Source of the DNA: Beijerinckiaceae bacterium
GTDB taxonomy: Bacteria > Pseudomonadota > Alphaproteobacteria > Rhizobiales > Beijerinckiaceae
Length of the DNA stretch: 45,179 nt
Direction: 5' to 3'
Assembly: GCA_009773635.1 (NCBI GenBank)
Contig: WSYC01000022.1
Span: 1-45,179 of the forward strand
The position numbers and the translations under genes are program-made. Shown piece after piece: positions 1 through 9,185 of the stretch (its first letter is position 1; each line of letters opens with the position of its first letter). The notes below the pieces were generated by a model, which was given only the letters and a program-made list of their open reading frames with translations, did not search any database and had not been told where the DNA came from.

Positions 1-783
<783 letters not shown>

Positions 784-836
784 TATGAGATTTTGAACCG
801 GCTAGTCACAACATTTCATTGACGGAGTGCACGATT

Positions 837-854
837 GATATTCTTGCGAATATC
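837..854 (-). promoter_or_regulatory. rRNA leader stem-loop 1 (GCAA tetraloop)
   Basis: In the transcribed (minus) strand this is a perfect 7-bp stem, GATATTC/GAATATC, closed by GCAA, a GNRA tetraloop. It lies about 54 nt upstream of the mature 16S 5' end. Likely a structural element of the pre-rRNA leader used in processing or antitermination; the function is inferred. Confidence 0.75.
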
Positions 855-902
855 AAGGTGTGTACACTCACTGAAACGTTAACTGCCGAAGTCTCGTTTC
901 GA

Positions 903-920
903 GCTCTCATTGCTGAGAGC
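903..920 (-). promoter_or_regulatory. rRNA leader stem-loop 2 (GCAA tetraloop)
   Basis: A second perfect 7-bp stem, GCTCTCA/TGAGAGC, again closed by GCAA on the transcribed strand, 48 nt upstream of stem-loop 1. Two unrelated stems of equal length with the same GNRA loop argue for selection on the fold. Confidence 0.75.
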
Positions 921-961
921 CCCGCAAGGACTCCGCCGTCCACGTTTCTCTTTCTCGGTTT

Positions 962-977
962 CAATTGCCAAACAGCG
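962..977 (-). promoter_or_regulatory. boxA-like antitermination site in rRNA leader
   Basis: The transcribed strand reads CGCTGTTTGGCAATTG, resembling the alphaproteobacterial rrn boxA (TGCTCTTTGACA-type). It lies downstream of both predicted promoters and upstream of the two leader hairpins, where a NusB/S10 site is expected. Confidence 0.5.
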
Positions 978-987
978 TGTGACGAAT

Positions 988-1016
988 TCTCTAGGCCCGA
1001 GTCGGCCCCGGGTCAA
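988..1016 (-). promoter_or_regulatory. rRNA promoter P2 (candidate)
   Basis: On the minus strand, TTGACC (complement of 1011-1016) is followed after exactly 17 nt by TAGAGA (complement of 988-993). It lies downstream of the stronger P1, as in tandem rrn promoters. The -10 match is only moderate. Confidence 0.45.
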
Positions 1017-1072
1017 CCCGGAATTTAGAGAAAAGTCATCGGTGCGCCGCGATGTGCGTCGCCAGTGACGTT

Positions 1073-1101
1073 GGTATAGGCGGGGCGCTTTTCCCTGTCA
1101 A
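1073..1101 (-). promoter_or_regulatory. rRNA promoter P1
   Basis: On the minus strand a consensus -35 TTGACA (complement of 1096-1101) is separated by exactly 17 nt from TATACC (complement of 1073-1078). It points toward the 16S gene and has an A-rich upstream element, so it is the probable main rrn promoter. Confidence 0.8.
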
Positions 1102-1106
1102 CGGCC

Positions 1107-1122
1107 TTTTTCATTTTTTTGC
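1107..1122 (-). promoter_or_regulatory. UP element of the rRNA promoter
   Basis: Reading toward the 16S gene the strand has an A-tract of the form GCAAAAAAATGAAAAAG directly upstream of the -35 TTGACA. This is the place and composition expected for an RNA polymerase alpha-CTD contact (UP element) at an rRNA promoter. Confidence 0.6.
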
Positions 1123-1422
1123 GGCGCGGCACGAGATTCCCTTCCCGCCCGATCAAATCCGCGCTTGCCCCTATATGTATAGATGAGGCGTGCGCGCGCG
1201 AGGCTTGAAAATTCTTTTGCCGGTTTGCTGCTTTTCTCGTGAGAGCGCCGGCGCGTGGAACAGCAGCGGGTCAGACAGGCGGAATCGCGATGGCGCGAGC
1301 GCGCGTTGTCCACGCCAGCGTCATTCGTTCATGGATTATTTTTTCGCGCTGCCTTAGAATCGGCACGTTGAGGCTGTCCACCGCTGCCTTCAAAGCGTGA
1401 CACCGGAGTTTCTTTTCCAGCC
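1123..1422. other. Intergenic region between rRNA promoter and M23 gene
   Basis: No convincing gene was seen. The reading frames here are short and lack ribosome binding sites. The sequence must hold the promoter of the plus-strand peptidase gene at 1423, but no good -35/-10 pair could be picked out. A near-palindromic CTATATGTATAG lies at about 1170-1181. Confidence 0.5.
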
Positions 1423-3420
1423 ATGTCGCAAAGTTCCTATCGGCACATGCCGGCAGATCTTGGTCTTGAACCCCCCCTCACCACCGAGGGCGCGGTGGTG
1501 CAGACGCTTGTGCGCGGGCGGGTCAATGCGCGCTGGCTGATCGGTATCGTGCTGACCGGCGTCACCGGAGCCGGCCTGATGCTGCTCTCGGTGGCTGGCG
1601 CGCTGGGCCCTCTGCGCAATTCCGTTTCCGAACCGCAGCTCGCCAGAGGTGGTCGCGACGATCGCGCTGGCGCGGGTGGTGCATTCATTGCCGCACGAAG
1701 GGGCGACAAGCTCGTCCGGCGGATCAATCTTGTCGCGGCCCGACAGGATTACAAAGCGCCGGTGCAGGTTCGTGTCGGCGATGCCGAGATGACGCGGAAT
1801 GCTGCCTACACGCGGCTGGCGACGCCGCTGGCTCTGGAGTCGCTCGGCTACGCGGACTCCATCCCCGCCTTCAATCTTGCAAAGCTGGTTTCGCTCGCCA
1901 GCGAGGACCGCGCGCTGGTCGAGGGCGAGGGCACCGCCACGACAGATACCGAGGTCGGCCTGTCGCTGCGCAACATCACCGCCGCGCGCGGCGTGACGGA
2001 CAGCAGCATCGGCATGCGCGACGATGACGCCTATTCGCAGGTGGTCGACACCCTGTCGGAACGACGGCGCGATTCCGTGCGCGACGCCGGCCAGTCCCGC
2101 CTCGCCAAGGTCATGCGCGCGCCGAATGAAGGCTCGACCCTGATGGCCTTCACCGCAGGTGTTGGCGATCCCTTCTCGAAGCTGGTTGTGAAGATGGTGC
2201 CGGAGAATGTCTCGCACCTGCCGCGTCAGGACGCCGTCCTGATGCCGATGCCGGTCGAGGAGCGCCTTGTGCTCTCCCGCAGCGAGGCGGCGACGGCGCA
2301 GACGCTGAAGGCCGCTGGCGCCAGACCGCAGCAGATCAAGGAGGTCGTGAGCGCCCTCACCCGCAACGGCAAGGCGAGCAATCTCGACGGCAACCGCATC
2401 CTCAAGCTGACCCTCCAGCCAACCGAGCCCGGCGCGACCAAGGAATTGATGCGCGTCGAGCTCTTCGCCGACGAGCAGCTGGTCGCCTCGACCGGTCGGC
2501 GCGACGATGGCACCTTCTGGCCGATCGAGGCGCGCGATATCGCCGCCAAGTCTGCCACCACATCCTCGAACACTGCCGCCTCCGAGGACGAGGACGAGAG
2601 CAGCGAGAGCAATTCTGGTCGCCTGACGCTCTATGCCTCGATCCACGAAACCGCGCGGCGGCACGAGATCGCCCCGGCGGTCATCGATGAAGCCATTCGC
2701 ACTGTGTTCTTTGACGTCGACCTGCAGCGCCGCGTTGGTCCCGGCGATTCCATCGAGATGCTGGTCTCCGGCGGCGAAGGCGAGAATGCCCGCCCCGAGC
2801 TGCTGCTGGTTTCGCTGGTCACGGGCGGCGTGAAGCGGCGCTACTACCGCTTCAAGCTGCCGGAGGATGAGGTTGTCGACTACTTCGACGATCAGGGTCG
2901 CTCCGTGAAGCAGTTCCTGTTGCGTAAACCGATGGACGGCGGCGAGCTGCGCTCGACCTTCGGCATGCGCCGCCACCCGATCCTGCGCTACTACAGGCTC
3001 CATAACGGCGTCGACTGGGCCGCCCCGGTCGGCACGCCGATCCGCGCCGCCGGCAATGGTGTCGTGCGCATGGCGGAGTGGGATTCGGGTTACGGCCGCC
3101 GCGTCGAGATCGAGCATAACCACGGCTATGTGACGACCTACAATCACATGTCCGCCTTCGGACCCGGCATCACCGCCGGTGCCCGCGTGCGGCAGGGGCA
3201 GATCATCGGCCGGCTGGGTTCATCCGGCCTTTCGACCGGCCCGCACCTGCATTACGAGGTGATGATCAACGAGCGTGTTGTCGATCCGCTCGCGATCAAA
3301 TTGCCGAAGGGCCGCGAACTGGCCGGTCGTCAACTGGCAAGCTTCAAGCGTGACCGCGACCAGATCGAGGCTGTTCTCAAGCTGGCGCCGGGTTCCAGCG
3401 CGCTGGTGGCCCAGAACTGA
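1423..3420 (+). CDS. M23 (LytM-type) peptidoglycan metallopeptidase, membrane-anchored
   Basis: Predicted 665-residue envelope protein. A short cytoplasmic tail is followed by one membrane segment at about residues 37-60, then a long low-complexity periplasmic region, acidic/serine-rich near 385-400. The C-terminal peptidase M23 domain has the zinc ligands HxxxD (H527, D531) and HLH (H608, H610), with a conserved GMRRHP motif at its start. The intact ligand set suggests an active endopeptidase that cleaves peptide cross-links in the wall, rather than an EnvC/NlpD-like activator lacking zinc ligands. The ATG start has only a weak, distant GGAG. The gene stands alone between the divergent rrn promoter and a convergent kinase gene 29 bp downstream. 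The substrate bond is inferred from the family. Confidence 0.9.
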   Translation: MSQSSYRHMPADLGLEPPLTTEGAVVQTLVRGRVNARWLIGIVLTGVTGAGLMLLSVAGALGPLRNSVSEPQLARGGRDDRAGAGGAFIAARRGDKLVRRINLVAARQDYKAPVQVRVGDAEMTRNAAYTRLATPLALESLGYADSIPAFNLAKLVSLASEDRALVEGEGTATTDTEVGLSLRNITAARGVTDSSIGMRDDDAYSQVVDTLSERRRDSVRDAGQSRLAKVMRAPNEGSTLMAFTAGVGDPFSKLVVKMVPENVSHLPRQDAVLMPMPVEERLVLSRSEAATAQTLKAAGARPQQIKEVVSALTRNGKASNLDGNRILKLTLQPTEPGATKELMRVELFADEQLVASTGRRDDGTFWPIEARDIAAKSATTSSNTAASEDEDESSESNSGRLTLYASIHETARRHEIAPAVIDEAIRTVFFDVDLQRRVGPGDSIEMLVSGGEGENARPELLLVSLVTGGVKRRYYRFKLPEDEVVDYFDDQGRSVKQFLLRKPMDGGELRSTFGMRRHPILRYYRLHNGVDWAAPVGTPIRAAGNGVVRMAEWDSGYGRRVEIEHNHGYVTTYNHMSAFGPGITAGARVRQGQIIGRLGSSGLSTGPHLHYEVMINERVVDPLAIKLPKGRELAGRQLASFKRDRDQIEAVLKLAPGSSALVAQN

Positions 3421-3449
3421 TGCACTGACCCCGCCTCGGAAGGCACACG

Positions 3450-4592
3450 TCAGGCGGCGCGCGTTTGATGGCGCGCCTGTGCGAGGTGCGCCATCGCTTC
3501 AAGCACCGAGCGCACGGTAATCGGCTTGCGCACCGCCGCCTCCACAAGCGCGTGGACAGGGTGGCTCGCGTCGATCTCGTCCGCGGAGACAACGAGCACT
3601 TTCGGCCGGATTGCCGAGGGCATCGCGTGGATCTCTGCGATCAGCTCCATGCCATTCCCGCCGGGCATGTTGAGATCGGTCAGCACGAATTCCGGCTGCT
3701 GCGCGGCGATCATCCGCAGCGCTTGCGGCACGCTCGCAGCCTCAAGGCACCGATGGCCAACCGACCCCAGAATCGTCCGCAGCACGAGGCGCGAGGCGGG
3801 GTGATCGTCGACGATCAGGCAATTGGCGAGGTCAGCATGGCTCTCATCGCGCCACTCGAACGTGAAGGTTGCTCCGGCTCCGGCTGCCGAAGGACCTCCG
3901 ATCAAGGTGCCGCCATGCGCCGCCACCAGCCGCCCGGCGATACTCAGCCCGAGCCCGGCACCGCCAGCGCGTCCATCAATCCTGCCGCCGTCGCGGATCA
4001 ACCGCGCAGCATCCTCGGTGCTGATGCCCGGCCCTTCGTCCGTGATCCGGAACCGGAGCCGCCCGGCCGTTGAGCGGGTAACGTCAAGCGTCACCGTGCC
4101 CGCTGTCATCAGGCGAAAGGCGTTATCGATCAGATTTTCGAGCACCTGCCGCAGTGGGCCGGCATCAACCTGAGCCTTCAGGATGCCGTGATCGGCAACT
4201 TCCAGCCGGAATTGCACGGATCGGGCGTTTGCACGGGCCTGGCAGGCCGTTTCCAACGACCCGAGAAGTGTTTCGAGATCGGAACAGCAGGGGCTCGATG
4301 CAACGCCGGCCGCATCAGCGGTATCAGGATTTCCGGGGGCATCGAGAACGCGATCCGCAAGCCCGCGCAGATGCGCAACCGACGCCCTGAGCGCGCGGAC
4401 CACCCGCGTCTGCCCGGCATCGAGCGGGCTCGCCTCCAGCATCTCGACCATGGCCTCGATGCCGCCGAGAGGCGCGCGGAGCTCGTGCGCAACTTCTGCA
4501 ATTTCCTGGGATGACAATGTCTTGATGCCTGGCATGGGCCTGTAATCTCGATCTTCGAAATGAGCATCGGAAGGCCGGGGCATAACGAGCAA
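3450..4592 (-). CDS. Soluble hybrid histidine kinase / response regulator
   Basis: A 380-residue protein with no membrane segment and no recognisable sensory domain. Order: HisKA dimerisation helix with phospho-acceptor H36 in a VAHELRAPLGG motif; HATPase_c domain with N-box (LENLIDNAFR), DEGPGI and GAGLGLSI boxes; then a receiver domain with the acidic pair in LIVDDH, phospho-acceptor D306 in LTDLNMPG and a conserved late lysine. It should autophosphorylate and pass phosphate to its own receiver. No output domain and no regulator gene are adjacent, so the downstream partner is unknown. The longest frame starts at TTG 4592, with AAGGGA upstream; an ATG three codons later (4583) is equally possible. 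The gene is convergent with the M23 gene and divergent from the permease gene. Confidence 0.88.
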   Translation of the reverse strand: MLVMPRPSDAHFEDRDYRPMPGIKTLSSQEIAEVAHELRAPLGGIEAMVEMLEASPLDAGQTRVVRALRASVAHLRGLADRVLDAPGNPDTADAAGVASSPCCSDLETLLGSLETACQARANARSVQFRLEVADHGILKAQVDAGPLRQVLENLIDNAFRLMTAGTVTLDVTRSTAGRLRFRITDEGPGISTEDAARLIRDGGRIDGRAGGAGLGLSIAGRLVAAHGGTLIGGPSAAGAGATFTFEWRDESHADLANCLIVDDHPASRLVLRTILGSVGHRCLEAASVPQALRMIAAQQPEFVLTDLNMPGGNGMELIAEIHAMPSAIRPKVLVVSADEIDASHPVHALVEAAVRKPITVRSVLEAMAHLAQARHQTRAA

Positions 4593-4642
4593 CCCCGTCC
4601 CTTCGATCGCCTCATGAGCTTAACGCAGGCGTCTTAAGCCTT

Positions 4643-4669
4643 GCCTAAATCGACTGGCCTAAATCGACT
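4643..4669. repeat. 13-bp tandem repeat in divergent intergenic region
   Basis: GCCTAAATCGACT occurs twice (4643-4655 and 4657-4669) with one base between. It lies in the 161-bp gap between the divergent kinase and permease genes, so it could be a duplicated regulator site or simply a slippage duplication. Confidence 0.7.
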
Positions 4670-4753
4670 TGCCGGATCAGCGGTTTCGCGCGAAGACACT
4701 GGAAAAATCATCCTCCTTCCTCGAGCGCCACCGCGCCGAAGCGAGACCGCCCC

Positions 4754-5698
4754 GTGTTCATATCCGCCCTTGTGCCGGCCCTTGCGATCGTCGCGCCCGT
4801 CTTCACGCTGGTGGCTCTGGGATACGGCGTAGCTCGTACGGGCCTCGTCAGCGCGAAAGCTGGCGGCGGCCTTTCGGAATACGTCTTCGTGCTCGCCATT
4901 CCCGCGCTGCTGTTCCGGACCGTTACCGGCTCGCCCTTGCCCGATATCAACCCGCTCCCCTACTGGACCGCCTATTTCTTCGGGCTGGTGGCCTGCTGGA
5001 TCATCGCCGGTCGCATTGCACGACGGCTCGGCCGGGAGCCGCGCGAATCGGCGATCATCGGCTTCGCGGCGGCGCAATCGAACACGGTGATGATCGGTAT
5101 TCCGCTCATTCTCGGCATTTTCGGCGAAGCCGGCACGGTGCCGATTATCATGCTGCTGGTGATTCACTCCCCGCTGACCATGACCGCCGTTGCACTTCTC
5201 ATCGCGCGGGATGAAGCGGGCGGAGGCGCGGGCTGGCGCTTGCTCAGGGCTATTTTCACGAACCCGATCCTGCTGTCGATCGGCGCCGGTCTGATCTGGC
5301 GGCAGACGGGCATGCCCATCCCTGCCGTGATGAAAAGCGTGCTCAAATTCCTGGGTGACACCGCCGCGCCTTGCGCCCTCGTGGCGATGGGGATGTCGAT
5401 GATCGAGGCATCAATCGCTGGCAACAAGCGGCTGATCGGCACGGTGGCCGCGCTCAAGCTGCTGCTGCATCCGCTGCTGGCTTATGTTCTGGCCGTGCCC
5501 GTGTTTCATCTGCCGCCCGTCTATGCCGCCTCGGCTATCCTCTTTGCGGCCTGCCCGACCGGGATCAACGCCTACCTCCTCGCCCAGCGCTACCGCAGTG
5601 GCGAATCCGTGACCTCCGGCGCGATCACCCTGACGACCATTCTCGCTATCGTCACAATGACGATCGCGGTGTCTGTGGTCACCGGATTGGGAAAATAG
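4754..5698 (+). CDS. AEC (auxin efflux carrier) family permease
   Basis: A 314-residue, almost wholly hydrophobic protein with about ten predicted membrane segments in two halves. The N-terminal hydrophobic repeat and the C-terminal ACPTGINAYLLAQRY region are typical of the bacterial AEC family. Members move organic anions such as malonate or auxin-like acids across the inner membrane; the substrate cannot be read from the sequence. The start is GTG 4754, giving MFISALVPAL. The stop lies 2 bp from the stop of the convergent gluQ gene, so no separate terminator fits between them. Confidence 0.87.
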   Translation: MFISALVPALAIVAPVFTLVALGYGVARTGLVSAKAGGGLSEYVFVLAIPALLFRTVTGSPLPDINPLPYWTAYFFGLVACWIIAGRIARRLGREPRESAIIGFAAAQSNTVMIGIPLILGIFGEAGTVPIIMLLVIHSPLTMTAVALLIARDEAGGGAGWRLLRAIFTNPILLSIGAGLIWRQTGMPIPAVMKSVLKFLGDTAAPCALVAMGMSMIEASIAGNKRLIGTVAALKLLLHPLLAYVLAVPVFHLPPVYAASAILFAACPTGINAYLLAQRYRSGESVTSGAITLTTILAIVTMTIAVSVVTGLGK

Positions 5699-5700
5699 CC

Positions 5701-6570
5701 TCAGGCAAACCCCAGCTGGCGGCGGATGTCCTGTGGGATGATCCCTTCCGCACGCAAGTCCCGCAAGGGTTTTGACGCCGCGGATTTCGCCAGCTTGCGC
5801 CCGTCGTCATCCCGGATCAGCGCGTGATGGTGATAGACCGGGACCGGCAAACCCAGAACGCTTTGCAAGACACGGTGAATGGCGGTTGCCGCATAAAGAT
5901 CCGTACCGCGCACCACATGCGTTACACCCTGAAGAGCATCATCGAGCACCACAGACAGGTGATAGCTCGTCGGGCATTCCTTGCGCACCAGCACGACATC
6001 GCCCCATTTTTCCGGGCGAGTGCGGATCGTCGTGATCGTTTCGAGCCGCTCGCCGGATGCTTCGTGCCAGTCGAGCGACCTGTCGCCGATCTCGGCCAGT
6101 GCAGCGGCCATATCGAGGCGGAGCGCATGGGGCACGCCGGCGTCAAGCCGGACCTGCCGCTCTTCCGGCGAAAGGGAGCGGCAGGTGCCGGGATAGACCG
6201 GCGCACCATCGGGATCGCGAAGGGCGCCATCAGCGGCTTGTGCGATCTCGCTTCTGGTGCAGAAGCAGGGATAGACGAGATTCCTGCGCTCCAACTCAGA
6301 CGCAACGGCGCGATAACGCGCGAAATGCTCGCTCTGGCGCAGCACCGGCTCCGGCCATTCGAGCCCCAGCCAGGCGAGATCATCAAGGCAAGCCTGCACA
6401 AGCTCAGGCTTGCAGCGGGTGGTATCGATATCCTCGATACGGAGGAGAAAGCGCCCGCCCATGCGGCGCGCAGCATCAGCATTCATGAGCGCCGAATACG
6501 CATGGCCCAGGTGGAGATAACCGTTCGGGCTGGGGGCGAATCTGAAAACGGGTTGCATGAGCTTCGGCAT
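5701..6570 (-). CDS. gluQ: Glutamyl-Q tRNA(Asp) synthetase
   Basis: This is a 289-residue paralog of the catalytic core of glutamyl-tRNA synthetase without an anticodon-binding domain. It has the class I signature FAPSPNGYLHLGH near residue 10, a KLAKS motif in place of KMSKS near residue 266, and a zinc site CxC...YxxxC between about 101 and 130. The family charges glutamate onto queuosine at position 34 of tRNA(Asp), not onto the acceptor end. The length fits GluQ, not GltX. The start is ATG 6570; a second ATG three codons in is possible and neither has a strong ribosome binding site. It is divergent from alkA, 65 bp away. Confidence 0.93.
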   Translation of the reverse strand: MPKLMQPVFRFAPSPNGYLHLGHAYSALMNADAARRMGGRFLLRIEDIDTTRCKPELVQACLDDLAWLGLEWPEPVLRQSEHFARYRAVASELERRNLVYPCFCTRSEIAQAADGALRDPDGAPVYPGTCRSLSPEERQVRLDAGVPHALRLDMAAALAEIGDRSLDWHEASGERLETITTIRTRPEKWGDVVLVRKECPTSYHLSVVLDDALQGVTHVVRGTDLYAATAIHRVLQSVLGLPVPVYHHHALIRDDDGRKLAKSAASKPLRDLRAEGIIPQDIRRQLGFA

Positions 6571-6635
6571 ATGGGATGCGGATTGTGAATGTATCTGCAG
6601 GCAGCTTACACTGATCCGTCACAAGGGGGACACCA

Positions 6636-7280
6636 ATGACCGTGATTGCCGATGAAACCGATATCCAGCGCGGCGTGGACCACCTCAGGCAAATCTGCCC
6701 GCATATGCGGATGATCGCGGAAACCTGCGGTGCGCCGCCGCTGCGCTGGCGCGAGCACGGATTTTCCGGCCTCGTGACGACGATCACCGGCCAGCAGCTC
6801 TCGGTCTCCTCGGCGAATGCGATCCGCGCGAAAATGGATGCGCAGCTCGGCGAGATTACCGCCCTGCGGCTGGCCAGCGCGAGCGAGGACGAGTTGCGCG
6901 CCTGCGGGCTTTCCGGCCCCAAGATCAAGACCTTGCGCTCTCTATCCGAGGCCATCACCTCCGGCTCCCTGCCCTTCGATCGGCTGGCCGACATGCCGGT
7001 TGAGGAGGCGCATGCCGCGATGATCAAGGTGCACGGCATCGGCCCGTGGACGGCGGAGGTCTACATGATGTTCTGCCTCGGCGTGCCCGATATCTTCGCC
7101 CCCGCTGACCTCGCGCTGCAGGAGGGTGCGAAGCTGGCGATGGGGCTGGAAACCCGACCGACCACAAAACAGATGGCGGAAATCGCCACCCGCTGGCAGC
7201 CGTGGCGAGCAGTGGCGGCGCGGATGCTCTGGGCCTATTATGGGCATATCAAGAAGCGGCAGGGCGTCGTTTCGACGTGA
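6636..7280 (+). CDS. alkA: DNA-3-methyladenine glycosylase II (AlkA-type)
   Basis: A 214-residue HhH-GPD superfamily glycosylase. The helix-hairpin-helix is KVHGIGPWTAE, followed by the catalytic aspartate D158 in FAPADLAL. The four-cysteine iron-sulfur cluster of the Nth/MutY branch is absent, which fits the AlkA branch. It excises alkylated bases such as 3-methyladenine and starts base excision repair. It is shorter than E. coli AlkA (282) because the N-terminal extra domain is missing, as in many alphaproteobacteria. GGGGG stands just upstream of ATG 6636. Confidence 0.92.
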   Translation: MTVIADETDIQRGVDHLRQICPHMRMIAETCGAPPLRWREHGFSGLVTTITGQQLSVSSANAIRAKMDAQLGEITALRLASASEDELRACGLSGPKIKTLRSLSEAITSGSLPFDRLADMPVEEAHAAMIKVHGIGPWTAEVYMMFCLGVPDIFAPADLALQEGAKLAMGLETRPTTKQMAEIATRWQPWRAVAARMLWAYYGHIKKRQGVVST

Positions 7281-7395
7281 TCCCCCCGGTTTTGAGCAAA
7301 CGCAAAGCGCTGGCGGACAAACCCATTCAGGAATAGTAATATGTCAGCCCGGCATCAGGATGCCGTCGGCAACACCCGCGAACAGGAGTTTGCCC

Positions 7396-7605
7396 ATGCC
7401 CGTCAACGTTGGAACCATCGACCGCGCGCTGAGAATCATTGTCGGTGTTGCGCTCATCGCCTTTGCGCTCGGCTTCATCGCGCCCGGCAATGCCTATGCG
7501 AAATTCGGCTGGATCGGGATTGTGCCGATTCTCACCGCGATTTTCGGCTTCTGCCCGGCCTACACGCTTCTGGGGCTGAGCACCTGCCCGATGAAGGCCA
7601 AGTAA
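7396..7605 (+). CDS. DUF2892 (YgaP-like) small inner-membrane protein
   Basis: A 69-residue protein beginning MPVNVGTIDRALR, followed by two membrane helices (about 12-30 and 38-55) and the family ending GFCPAYTLLGLSTC. This is the DUF2892 module that forms the membrane part of rhodanese YgaP; here no rhodanese domain is attached. Start ATG 7396 is chosen over longer in-frame starts because AGGAG lies just upstream and the family begins here. The conserved cysteines in FCPAY and STCP are present. The role is unknown, possibly sulfur handling by analogy with YgaP. Confidence 0.88.
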   Translation: MPVNVGTIDRALRIIVGVALIAFALGFIAPGNAYAKFGWIGIVPILTAIFGFCPAYTLLGLSTCPMKAK

Positions 7606-7620
7606 CTGAAGGCCAAGTAA
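7592..7620. repeat. 14-bp tandem duplication at the end of the DUF2892 gene
   Basis: TGAAGGCCAAGTAA (7592-7605), which includes the stop codon, is repeated at 7607-7620 after a single C. The second copy is untranslated. It is a recent-looking local duplication. Confidence 0.75.
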
Positions 7621-7630
7621 GGACCGAATC

Positions 7631-7664
7631 AAAAAATGGCCGCCAACCTCCCGGCTGACGGCCA
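7631..7664 (-). terminator. Rho-independent terminator of the phytase-like gene
   Basis: Read on the minus strand: a 12-bp stem (TGGCCG/CGGCCA outside, then a TCAGCC/GGTTGG inner part with two wobble pairs), a GGGA loop of GNRA type, and a run of six T. It lies 22-55 nt beyond the stop codon at 7686. The same hairpin read on the plus strand has no T-run. Confidence 0.85.
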
Positions 7665-7685
7665 ACTACTCGTTGATCGGCGAAT

Positions 7686-9044
7686 TCACTTCGCCTTGAG
7701 CAGCGCCTCGACGTTCAGCAGGATGAACTCATTGTCATCTGCCTTGTTCGGATCGCGGCTCGACGAAAACGGCAGGTTGTTGTCATTACCGACGATGATG
7801 TGCTTGTCGTCGATGATATCCACATTCTCGATCGTGAAGAACGGGAAGGTCAGCACACCGTTGTCGAGCGGCTTGCGGGATTTCTTGTCCGGGTCCTGGA
7901 TTTTCATCAGGTCGATGTGGCCGATCTTGCGCAGCGGGCCGTTGGCGTTGGCATCGGTCATCTCGACTTTCACGATGCGCTTGAACTTCGCGAGATCGTG
8001 GAAACAGTTTTCAGCCTTCTTGCCCTCCGGGCAGGCCTTGGCGGCGGTGCCTTCGGCATTGTCACGCTCGATGATCAGCCCAGTGGTGGCGTCGATCATG
8101 TTGAAATCGCCGATCGCGGTTGCACCGGGCTCGAGCAGGAACTTCCAGTGGCGGCCGGTCCACTTCTGGTCACCAACAGAGAACTCGAGGATGCGCAGCA
8201 CGGTCTTGCCCTCGAATTTCTCCCAATCCTTCTTCTCCGCATCCCAGAGCGGGCCTTCGAGCATCGGATAGAGGAATTTGCCATCCTTCGAGGCCGCGAA
8301 GCCTTCATAGCCCCTCGAGCGACCGAGATTGACGCTCGCCGGCATCGGCTGGCCGGGGTTCTGTGTGGTGATGCGGAAATGATCCGGTGACATAACCGGC
8401 TTGCCATCGGCCATCGTCTCGAACACGGCCTCGACCTTGCCGTTCATGTCGGTGCGAATGAGATAGGGGCCAAACTCCTCGCCGATCCAGATCTTGTCGC
8501 CGATGATCTGGAAACCCTCGAGGTCAAAGTCTGATCCGGTGAGATAGCGCTTCTCGGTGCCCTCGTGAACGATGCGGAACGGCACTTTCTTGTCGGGATC
8601 GGTGAGGAACACGGTCTTGAGGCGCTCGGCAGTGCCCTTCTCCCAATCCATCCTGTACTGATTGAGATAGAGCGCCGAATCCGGTGAATTCGCCTTCGAG
8701 CCAAAACCGTTGTCAGTGATCACCCAGAAGGTGCCGTCGGCCATCTTCTTGATGCCGGAATGGCCCTGGATCGGCTGGCCCTTGAACGGCACCTTCACGC
8801 CTGTCGGGCGGCCGGCGGACTTGCCCTCGACCGAGCCGAGCGCATCGACGCGCACCGGGCCATTGGCAAACTTGCCGGAGATTTTCAGGTCCGCCGGGGC
8901 ATCGCTGGGGACATCAATGAAAGTTCCGGCGGGAATGACGACATGACCGGCGAGCTTGGCCGGAAATTCCTGATCAACCCCGGCCGCGAAGGCGGATGTT
9001 GCGAGCACGATGGCGGATGTTGCCAGAAGAAGACGCTTGAGCAT
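7686..9044 (-). CDS. Secreted esterase-like / phytase-like family protein
   Basis: A 452-residue exported protein with signal peptide MLKRLLLATSAIVLATSAFA. The body matches the 'esterase-like activity of phytase' family: repeated beta-blade segments with motifs such as GHSGI, FWVITDNGFG, FDLEGFQI and IWIGEEFGPYL, and a late FTIENVDII...NDNNLPFS stretch. Such proteins are predicted periplasmic beta-propellers, sometimes phosphate-releasing; the substrate is unproven. Start ATG 9044 is set by GGGAGG 7 nt upstream and by the signal peptide, although the open frame continues far beyond it, antisense to purL. It is divergent from purL and ends at a clear terminator (7631-7664). Confidence 0.88.
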   Translation of the reverse strand: MLKRLLLATSAIVLATSAFAAGVDQEFPAKLAGHVVIPAGTFIDVPSDAPADLKISGKFANGPVRVDALGSVEGKSAGRPTGVKVPFKGQPIQGHSGIKKMADGTFWVITDNGFGSKANSPDSALYLNQYRMDWEKGTAERLKTVFLTDPDKKVPFRIVHEGTEKRYLTGSDFDLEGFQIIGDKIWIGEEFGPYLIRTDMNGKVEAVFETMADGKPVMSPDHFRITTQNPGQPMPASVNLGRSRGYEGFAASKDGKFLYPMLEGPLWDAEKKDWEKFEGKTVLRILEFSVGDQKWTGRHWKFLLEPGATAIGDFNMIDATTGLIIERDNAEGTAAKACPEGKKAENCFHDLAKFKRIVKVEMTDANANGPLRKIGHIDLMKIQDPDKKSRKPLDNGVLTFPFFTIENVDIIDDKHIIVGNDNNLPFSSSRDPNKADDNEFILLNVEALLKAK

Positions 9045-9185
9045 GAAGACCCTCCCTTGAAGAAGGCCTAGGCTTAGGCGCGGCACATGTCGGGCATGTT
9101 TCGTTGGGATGACGGGGATGTGACGCCGCCTTCGCTCTTTCGTCCTCGGGCTATCCCCGCTATACGGCACCCCACGAGGTGCTCC

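Noticed and set aside
1390-3147. 585-codon minus-strand frame over the M23 gene
   Set aside because: It is the antisense of a high-GC gene, with no family motif and no ribosome binding site, while the plus strand encodes a complete M23 domain.
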